Assembly: GCA_020634625.1 (NCBI GenBank) | Contig: JACKBJ010000017.1 | Location: 15,967 to 79,966 of the forward strand | Length of the DNA: 64,000 bases | Source: Caldilineae bacterium | GTDB taxonomy: Bacteria; Chloroflexota; Anaerolineae; Epilineales; Epilineaceae | Reading direction: 5' to 3' | Shown here: piece after piece, positions 40,295 to 46,595 of the stretch | Layout of the letters: each line of letters opens with the position of its first letter | How positions within the stretch are numbered: the first letter of the stretch is position 1 | Position numbers and translations under genes: made by a program | The notes under the pieces: generated by a model | The model's input: the letters and a program-made list of their open reading frames with translations, nothing else | The model's database searches: none | What the model was told of the DNA's origin: nothing

Positions 40295-41196
40295 GGTTGG
40301 GATCCTCGTTGCGGGTGCAGGGGCGCGACCTCGAGCTCGGGCCCGGCGGCTGCCGCCTCGGACAGGCTGGCCAGCTCGCCGCTCTCCAGGGCCTGGATGA
40401 TGCGCTCGTCGCCATCCAGCAGGCGCAGCGCCACCCAGCGCGCGTTGTTCAGGTCCGGGTAGCTGGCCAGCAGGCGCGCGGCGAGCGTGTCGACCGCGCG
40501 CTTGAGGGCCGGGGCCTCGTTCTGCAGACGGTGTGGCCGGCCGACGACCGCGCCGGTGGCGACGTCGTACATCGCGGCCAGCAGCTCCGGCAGGCCCTGG
40601 CGGAAGCGGGCCGAGGTCGGCACGACGGGCACCCCCAGGTCGCGCGCCAGGCGTCGGTCGTCGATCTCCAGGCCATGCCGCCTGGCTTCGTCCATCAGGT
40701 TCAGGCAGATGACCACGCGGTCGGTGATCTGCATCACCTGCAGCGCCAGGTTCAGGTTGCGCTCGAGGCGGGTGGCGTCGACCACGACCACCGTGACGTC
40801 CGGCCGTCCGAAGAGGATGAAGTCGCGCGCGATCTCCTCGTCCCGGCTGGTCGAGAGCAGCGAATAGGTGCCGGGCAGGTCGACCAGCTTGAAGCGCTGG
40901 CCGCCGTAGTCAAAGCCGCCCTCGGCCCGCGCGACGGTCTTGCCGGGCCAGTTGCCGGTGTGCTGGCGCAGCCCGGTCAGGGCGTTGAAGACGGTGCTCT
41001 TGCCCGTGTTGGGGTTGCCGGCCAGCGCGACGACGAAGTCCCAGTCCTGCATGTCGACGCCCAGGCGCTTGAGGTTGGCCGCGTGGTGCGCCGGGCAAGC
41101 CTCGCAGGCGGGGCCCGCCGCCGGGCTCGGGGTGGAGCCGCGATCGGCGCCCGGGGTCGCGTTGGGGGTCGACCGAATCTCGCTCGGCTTGCTCAT
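40291..41196 (-). CDS. feoB: FeoB GTPase half, separate gene
   Basis: The 301-residue protein is the soluble G domain of FeoB. Motifs are G1 GNPNTGKST, the G2 Thr region, G3 DLPGTYSL and G4 NLMDE, followed by a helical guanine-dissociation-inhibitor-like region. In most bacteria this domain is fused to the permease; here it is its own gene, overlapping both neighbours by four bases. A short Cys-containing N-terminal segment (GPACEACPAHHAAN) precedes the G domain and could bind metal. It provides the nucleotide-dependent control of Fe(II) uptake. Confidence 0.93.
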   Translation of the reverse strand: MSKPSEIRSTPNATPGADRGSTPSPAAGPACEACPAHHAANLKRLGVDMQDWDFVVALAGNPNTGKSTVFNALTGLRQHTGNWPGKTVARAEGGFDYGGQRFKLVDLPGTYSLLSTSRDEEIARDFILFGRPDVTVVVVDATRLERNLNLALQVMQITDRVVICLNLMDEARRHGLEIDDRRLARDLGVPVVPTSARFRQGLPELLAAMYDVATGAVVGRPHRLQNEAPALKRAVDTLAARLLASYPDLNNARWVALRLLDGDERIIQALESGELASLSEAAAAGPELEVAPLHPQRGSQP

Positions 41197-42236
41197 GCGC
41201 GCGTCCTCCTCTCAACCGATGCTTCGGGCAGCACTCGAATGTGACGCGCCTGCTCGGCCCGCAACGCGATCAAGGCGCCGCGCAGGCGGTAGGCGGTGGG
41301 GTCGCCGGAGGGGCTGGTGAGCTCGGCCAGGATGCGCGTGCCGGGCAGGAGTCCCAGGTCCAGCAAGCGCCGCCGCTCGGCGCCGCGGATGGCCGGCGAG
41401 ATGGCCACGACCGAGGCGGCCTGGCCCCGCGCCAGCCGCGCCAGGGGGATGCCCGGCTCGGGGCCGGCCGCCTCGGCCTGGATGGGCTGGACCGTGATGC
41501 TGCTGGCCAGAAGCGGCGAGAGCAGGTGCTCCTCGCCACCGGCCCAGAAGCGCAGCCGCTCGGGGTCGCGCTCCAGCAGCTCCAGACGCATGCCAGCATG
41601 CAGGCCGGCCGCCAGAAGCTGGCCGTAGATCATCGCCGGCTCGTCCTCGATGTGCACGATGCGCGCGCGCTGCCCGACCTCGAGCTCGGGCAGGAGCTGC
41701 CCCCTCGGCTGGACCAGCTCGCCGTCGGCGGTGGGAATGGGATCGCCGTGCGGGTCGTAGGTCGGGTTGCCCAGGCTGGTGGCCAGGGCGTCGGCCTCCT
41801 CCGGCGTCAGCCGATGCTCGCGCCGTTCGGCGATGCGGTGCCAGTCCAAGGCCTTGAAGCCGGTTCGATCGGCCAGGTGCCGCTCCCAGAGACGATGCGC
41901 GCGCAGGACCCGCAAGGCGTAGCGACGCCCCTCCGGCGTCAGGCCGATCCGCCCTTCCTCCAGGCCGACCAGGCGCAGGGCCTCGAGCTCCGACAGCAGG
42001 CCGGCGGCGTGGTTGGTGCCGCAGCCCAGGCTGCCGGCCAGGGACTGGATCGTGGCCTCGCGGTCCGCGAACTCCATGTCGAAGAGGTGCTTGAGGCTGT
42101 CCTCGATCTGCACCCTGGCACGGTAGCGCGTCAGGCGTCGCCAGCGAGCGAACAAGCCCCGGTCCGGCCAGAAGGCGAGAACGAGCAGGGCCAGGGCCAG
42201 AAGGGTGGTGCCGAGGGAAAGCATCGGATTGGGCAT
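41193..42236 (-). CDS. Membrane-anchored DtxR-like regulator fused to FeoA domains
   Basis: The 347-residue protein has an N-terminal transmembrane helix (about 5-25) and a DtxR/MntR-like winged helix (about 45-105, IQSLAGSLGCGTNHAAGLLSE). A metal-binding and dimerisation-like helical segment follows (LRAHRLWERHLADRTG, RREHRLTPEEADALATSLG), and then two SH3-like FeoA domains (about 175-250 and 265-340). DtxR proteins repress iron genes when loaded with Fe(II), and FeoA assists FeoB. It is the first gene of the feo operon, has AGGAA before its ATG, and a DtxR-type operator lies 68 bases upstream. Whether the anchored protein binds DNA is unproven. Confidence 0.85.
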   Translation of the reverse strand: MPNPMLSLGTTLLALALLVLAFWPDRGLFARWRRLTRYRARVQIEDSLKHLFDMEFADREATIQSLAGSLGCGTNHAAGLLSELEALRLVGLEEGRIGLTPEGRRYALRVLRAHRLWERHLADRTGFKALDWHRIAERREHRLTPEEADALATSLGNPTYDPHGDPIPTADGELVQPRGQLLPELEVGQRARIVHIEDEPAMIYGQLLAAGLHAGMRLELLERDPERLRFWAGGEEHLLSPLLASSITVQPIQAEAAGPEPGIPLARLARGQAASVVAISPAIRGAERRRLLDLGLLPGTRILAELTSPSGDPTAYRLRGALIALRAEQARHIRVLPEASVERRTRA

Positions 42237-42303
42237 GGTGTTCCTGCTTCCTGATTCGATGTCGGCCGACTCGCCGGCCGCCCACGGGATCGGGCGACCG
42301 CCG

Positions 42304-42325
42304 CAATTTAGGCAAGCCTAAATTG
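42304..42325. promoter_or_regulatory. DtxR-family operator at the feo promoter
   Basis: This 22-base perfect inverted repeat has arms CAATTTAGGC and GCCTAAATTG around AA. The core TTTAGGC...GCCTAAA matches the DtxR/IdeR/MntR-type metal-regulator box. It is an AT-rich island in GC-rich DNA. It abuts the -10 element on the minus strand and covers the predicted transcription start, so bound repressor would block initiation. Only the feo operon reads from it. Confidence 0.85.
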
Positions 42326-42354
42326 AGGATAGGCGGCAGGCGGTCGATGGTCAA
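42326..42354 (-). promoter_or_regulatory. Sigma-70-like promoter of the feo operon
   Basis: On the minus strand TTGACC (42354-42349) and TATCCT (42331-42326) are separated by 17 bases. The operator begins at the next base. The distance to the DtxR-FeoA ATG at 42236 gives a leader of about 80 bases. Confidence 0.7.
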
Positions 42355-42426
42355 GTTCCAAGCGCAACCGGCCCGGGCCCCTTGCGGGCTCGAGCCGGGG
42401 CCGTGCACCGTGGTGGCGGCGGCGCA

Positions 42427-43332
42427 CTAGCGCGAGCCTCCGCTCCTGAAGAGCGCGGGCAGGTAGGCGACGCCGCGCGCGACCTCCGGCCGGATCGGAT
42501 ACAGGTCGAGATCCAGCGCATCGAAGTAGCGCATCCGGTTCGGAATGGTGGCCTGAATCGTGGCCGCGAGCGCCCCCGAGATCCGATCCGCGCGATGCCG
42601 CAGGGCCAGATAGGGCAGGTAGCTCTCGGCGATGTCCTCCCGGTCCGGGTTGTCGCGCGCATAGGTCGAGATGAAGCCGCCATCGGCGGCCTGCGCGGCC
42701 AACCAGCCCGGCGCGGCGGCGTGCGTCTCGTCCAGCGAGGAGTGCGCCGCCTCGTGCACCAGGGTCTCCTCGAGGATGCCCTCCGCCACGTAGCGCTCCG
42801 CCTGACCGACGTGGATCAAGAGGTTGTGGTTGCCCCCGCCGAAGGGGGCGGTGCCCTGGTGAATCCAGACCGTCTCCACCCCGACCCGCAGCGCCCGGGG
42901 CAGCTGGCCGATCACCGGAGCGAAGCGTTCGGCCTCCGCCCGGGCCGCGTCGACCGACGCGAACTCCGGGTTGACCTGGATCTCGATGGCCAGGCCGTCG
43001 TCGTAGCGCGCGTCGAACAAGAAGGCCTCGACGGTGATCCAGCCGTCTACGCGCCGGTCGTACATCGTGCGCTCACCCCGCCCGGCGTCGCGCAGCCCCT
43101 CGAAGCTGCTCGGGTCGGCCGGGGTGATGATGTCCGGGTCGATGAAGATCGTTCCCCAGAAGGGCGGGCTGGCAGCGGGCGTCGGCGTGGGTTGCGCCGG
43201 CCCCTGGGCCTGCTCGGCGGATGCGGCCGGGCCGGCGCAGGCGACCATGATCCCCAGCCCGGCGGCCAGCATGCCCCAGCGAAGGCGGATCGCGAGGCGA
43301 GCCCTCGAAGTCTCCGCGTCGAACGTCGTCAT
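42427..43332 (-). CDS. HEAAH-motif lipoprotein, putative zinc metalloprotease
   Basis: The 301-residue protein has an N-terminal signal with a lipobox-like IMVACAG, a short PTPTP linker, and a globular domain whose helix LVHEAAHSSLDETHA fits the zincin HExxH signature (His, Glu and His present). Downstream sequence (GWLAAQAADGGFISTYARDNP, EDIAESYLPYLALRH) has a conserved-looking Glu that could be the third ligand. No specific family was recognised. It lies between the feo operon and the kelch gene on the same strand, 106 bases from the latter, so it may have its own promoter. An extracellular peptidase is inferred, not shown. Confidence 0.75.
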   Translation of the reverse strand: MTTFDAETSRARLAIRLRWGMLAAGLGIMVACAGPAASAEQAQGPAQPTPTPAASPPFWGTIFIDPDIITPADPSSFEGLRDAGRGERTMYDRRVDGWITVEAFLFDARYDDGLAIEIQVNPEFASVDAARAEAERFAPVIGQLPRALRVGVETVWIHQGTAPFGGGNHNLLIHVGQAERYVAEGILEETLVHEAAHSSLDETHAAAPGWLAAQAADGGFISTYARDNPDREDIAESYLPYLALRHRADRISGALAATIQATIPNRMRYFDALDLDLYPIRPEVARGVAYLPALFRSGGSR

Positions 43333-43438
43333 CTTTCCCCCGTCGCTGTGTCAGGCCTGCGGCATCCACGCGACCGAGCAGGCCCAAGGAGCGGTTCCGC
43401 GACCGCGCCGTGTTCGTGGAAGGCCGTCGCCCATGCGC

Positions 43439-44629
43439 TCAGGGCTGGAAGATCCAAGCATCGCGCTGCGGACCTTGGCGCTCACCGTAGCCCCCGGTGA
43501 TCAGCACCCGACCGTCCGGTAGGGGCGCGCTGGCCGAGAATTGGCCCGCCAGGCGCGCCGCGCCACCCACACGCGTGAAGCCGCCCGTCCGCGGATCGAA
43601 GAGCTCGGCACGCGTGGCACCTCCGGCAAGGAGGACGCGCCCATCCGGCAGCAACCAAGACGTGCCCTGATGCTTGTAGCGGGGCAGGGGGCTCGCGTCG
43701 ATGGCGCTGAAGCGGTCACCGGCCGGGTCGTAGAGCTCCGCGCTGGCGTAGACACCGTCGCTGTCACGCGCGTCGGAACCACCCGAGACGAGCACCCGGC
43801 CGTCGGACAGAAGCAGGGCGTCATGCTTGTGTCGGGGCAGCATCATGTCGCCAGCCGGCGCGAAGCCGCCGCGCTCGGAGTCGTAGATCTCCGCGCTGCG
43901 ATGAATCTGGGTGGCAGCGCCACGCCCCAGGTGCCCGCCGACGACGAGTACCCGGCCATCCCGCAAGCGCAGCGCCGCGTGGCTTTCCCGCGCCGCGTCC
44001 ATCGCGCCCGTGGGCTCGAAGCGGTCGCGCACGGGATCGTAGAGCTCGGCGCTGGCGAGGAAGGTCCATCCAGGCCCGACACCGCCCACGATCAGCACGC
44101 GACCATCGTCCAACCGAACCGCCTCGTGATCCGCCCGGGCCAGCCCCATCGAGGCCGCGGGGCCAAAGCTGCCGCTGGCCGGATCGTAGAGCTCGGTGCT
44201 TCGAAGCGTGTTTCCCCGGGCATCGTAGCCGCCCGCGACGAGGACCCTGCCGTCGGCGAGCAGCGTCGCGCTGTGGCTGTGACGGGGCGTGCCCATGGGG
44301 CCGGCAGCGATGAACGCCGCCGTGATCGGGTCGTAGAGCTCCGCACCTGCGGCGCTGTTCTCCTGCTGCGTGAAGCCACCGACCAGCAGCACCCGACCAT
44401 CCGGCAAGGCGCTGGCGCTGTGCGCGGCACGCGCGCTGGCCATCGCACCGACCGCGACCAGGCTGCCGGATTCGGCAGCGCTTGGGCGGGCTGTCGCAGC
44501 GACCGTCGACGGGCGGATGGCATCGATCGGCGCAGCCGTCTGCCGCGCGCAGCCAGCGAGGACGACGCCGCCAACACCGAGGACGAAGACGAGGACGGGT
44601 TGGCGAAGGACACGGATCCGATCAGCCAT
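43439..44629 (-). CDS. Kelch-repeat lipoprotein
   Basis: The 396-residue protein starts with a classic lipoprotein signal (VLGVGGVVLAGC, lipobox LAGC). Six or seven kelch-type repeats follow, each of the form ARxxHxxxxLxDGRVLVxGG followed by AELYDP, for example HSASALPDGRVLLVGG and HSATLLADGRVLVAGG. The repeats build a beta-propeller, normally a protein- or sugar-binding scaffold; one copy in galactose oxidase is catalytic, but no Tyr-Cys site can be recognised here. It lies nine bases downstream of the CRTAC1 gene and ends the cytochrome/DsbA operon. Confidence 0.88.
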   Translation of the reverse strand: MADRIRVLRQPVLVFVLGVGGVVLAGCARQTAAPIDAIRPSTVAATARPSAAESGSLVAVGAMASARAAHSASALPDGRVLLVGGFTQQENSAAGAELYDPITAAFIAAGPMGTPRHSHSATLLADGRVLVAGGYDARGNTLRSTELYDPASGSFGPAASMGLARADHEAVRLDDGRVLIVGGVGPGWTFLASAELYDPVRDRFEPTGAMDAARESHAALRLRDGRVLVVGGHLGRGAATQIHRSAEIYDSERGGFAPAGDMMLPRHKHDALLLSDGRVLVSGGSDARDSDGVYASAELYDPAGDRFSAIDASPLPRYKHQGTSWLLPDGRVLLAGGATRAELFDPRTGGFTRVGGAARLAGQFSASAPLPDGRVLITGGYGERQGPQRDAWIFQP

Positions 44630-44638
44630 GGTTGCCGC

Positions 44639-46579
44639 TCATCCGCCTTGCTCGACCACGATCTCGCGATCGACCCCCGGCACCGGAACCGACTGCGAGG
44701 TCCCATCCGGCCAGATGACCTCCAAGCTGTCGACCGCCTCGGCCTCGCCCAGCCCGAAGCTGAGCGGCAGGTCCACCGCCGAGAGGTAGCTGCGCGACGG
44801 CATGAGCAGGCGACGCTGGGTCTGGCCGCCGGCGCCGAGCGTCACCCGAGCGCCCAAGGCGCCCGTGTTCGGCGCGCGGCCGACCAGCCGCAGGCGCAGC
44901 CAGTGGTGGCCGAGCGCCTGGTCGTTGCGCAGGAGCAGGGGCGGGCCGGCCACCTGGGTCAGCACCAGGTCCAGGTCGCCGTCGGCGTCGATGTCGGCGT
45001 AGCTGCTGCCGCGGCCGGCGATCGGCCGGGCCAGGTCGCCGGTACTCGTCCGGTCGACCTCGACGTAGGTGGTCGCGCCGGCCTCGCCGGCGTTCCAGAA
45101 GAGCTGGGCCGGCTGGAAGTAGCTCTGGCTGGGATCGACCGCGTCGATCTGCTCCTCGAGGTGGCCGTTGGCCTGCAGCAGGTCCTGACGGCCGTCGAGA
45201 TCGTAGTCGAGGAAGGAGACTCCGAAGCTCAGCGGCAGCCGGCTGGGTGCGCCGACGCCTTCGGTGATCGCCTCGTCGACGTAGAGCCCCAGCTCGCCCT
45301 GACGCACGTAGAGCGAGCTCATCTCGCCGGCGAAGTTGCCCAGCATCAGGCCGAGGTCGGCGTCGTTGCGCGGCCAGGCGGCGTCGACGCCCATGGCGCC
45401 GGTGGCCCGGCCCTCGCGGTCGTAGGCCAGCCCCCAACGCTCGCCCAGCTCCTCGAAACGACCGTCGCCCAGGTTGTGGAAGAGGAAGTTGCGGGTGGTG
45501 TCGTTGGCCACCAGCAGGTCCAGCCGGCCGTCGCCGTCGGCATCGACCGGCAGGACGCCCAGGGCCTTGCCCACCGGTTGGCCGGTGGCCGGGTTGGCCA
45601 CCTGGATGCCGGCTTCGGCCGAGATGTCGCGGAAGCGCCCGTTCCCCTCGTTGCGGTAGAGGCTCGAGTCGGTGCCGGCGAAGTTCTGGGGCGGTCCGTA
45701 GGCGCGCCCCAGACCGGTCAGGGTGAAGTCGACCTCGAGGTCGATGTCCCGGCTCCAGGTGACGTACTGGGCCACGAAGAGGTCCAGGTCGCCGTCGCCG
45801 TCGGCGTCGAAGAAGGCCGCGCCGGTCGACCAGGCGTCGGGGTCGCCGGCCAGGCCGGCCGCGTCGGTCACCTCCTCGAAGGCGCCGCCGGTGTTGCGCA
45901 GCAGACGGTTGGGTCCGACCGCGGTCAGGAAGACGTCGACCCGGCCATCGCCATCGTAGTCGCCCGTGGCCACGCCCATGCCCTGCATCTGGATGGCCCC
46001 GAGGCCGGCCGCCTCGGTCACGTCCTCGAAACGTCCGCTGCCGTCGTTGGCATAGAGCCGGGGCGGGGTCGGGCCGAGATCGGCCGGGTAGCGCTCCGCG
46101 GCGAAGGGCCAGGGCGCGCCGTTGGTGAAGAGCAGGTCCGAGTCGCCGTCCGCGTCGTAGTCCAGGAAGGCCAGGCCGCCGCCCATCGTCTCGGGCAGCA
46201 GCTTGTCGCCGTAAGCGCCGTTGAACTGGACGAAGTCGATGCCGGCCGCCTCGGTGATGTCGCTGAAGACGACCTCGGGCACGCTGACCGCGATGTCTTC
46301 GACCACCGGCTCCGGCGCCGCCACCTCGATGGCCTGCTCGGGCAGGGCCGCCTGGGGCCGGTCCAGCCAGAGCCAGATACCGCCGCCGAGCAGGCCCAGC
46401 AGGGCGAACACGACCAGGGACCCGCGCAGCGCCCGCCCGATGACCCGGTCGTCGCCGCTGCCGTACTCCTCGACATCGTAGCCTTCGGGGTCGTAGCCCT
46501 CGGGAACCCGCGCGTCGGGCACCGGCATGGCGGGCGGCGCGTCGGGCGTCGACGGCTCCGGCGATCTCGGGTCGCTCAT
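44639..46579 (-). CDS. CRTAC1/ASPIC-UnbV family FG-GAP propeller protein
   Basis: The 646-residue protein has an N-terminal Pro/Glu-rich tail, one transmembrane helix at about 52-72, and an extracellular integrin-like propeller. Many FG-GAP units carry calcium-binding DxDxDGxxD loops (DYDADGDSDLLFTNG, DYDGDGRVDVFLT, DADGDGDLDLFVAQY, DADGDGRLDLLVAND). The C-terminus is the ASPIC/UnbV domain (LGARVTLGAGGQTQRR and VIWPDGTSQSVPVPG). The family is extracellular and often genomically linked to multiheme or TPR proteins, as here; its biochemical role is not established. It starts 16 bases after the cytochrome gene. Confidence 0.92.
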   Translation of the reverse strand: MSDPRSPEPSTPDAPPAMPVPDARVPEGYDPEGYDVEEYGSGDDRVIGRALRGSLVVFALLGLLGGGIWLWLDRPQAALPEQAIEVAAPEPVVEDIAVSVPEVVFSDITEAAGIDFVQFNGAYGDKLLPETMGGGLAFLDYDADGDSDLLFTNGAPWPFAAERYPADLGPTPPRLYANDGSGRFEDVTEAAGLGAIQMQGMGVATGDYDGDGRVDVFLTAVGPNRLLRNTGGAFEEVTDAAGLAGDPDAWSTGAAFFDADGDGDLDLFVAQYVTWSRDIDLEVDFTLTGLGRAYGPPQNFAGTDSSLYRNEGNGRFRDISAEAGIQVANPATGQPVGKALGVLPVDADGDGRLDLLVANDTTRNFLFHNLGDGRFEELGERWGLAYDREGRATGAMGVDAAWPRNDADLGLMLGNFAGEMSSLYVRQGELGLYVDEAITEGVGAPSRLPLSFGVSFLDYDLDGRQDLLQANGHLEEQIDAVDPSQSYFQPAQLFWNAGEAGATTYVEVDRTSTGDLARPIAGRGSSYADIDADGDLDLVLTQVAGPPLLLRNDQALGHHWLRLRLVGRAPNTGALGARVTLGAGGQTQRRLLMPSRSYLSAVDLPLSFGLGEAEAVDSLEVIWPDGTSQSVPVPGVDREIVVEQGG

Positions 46580-46595
46580 GTCGCTCTCGCTGGCC

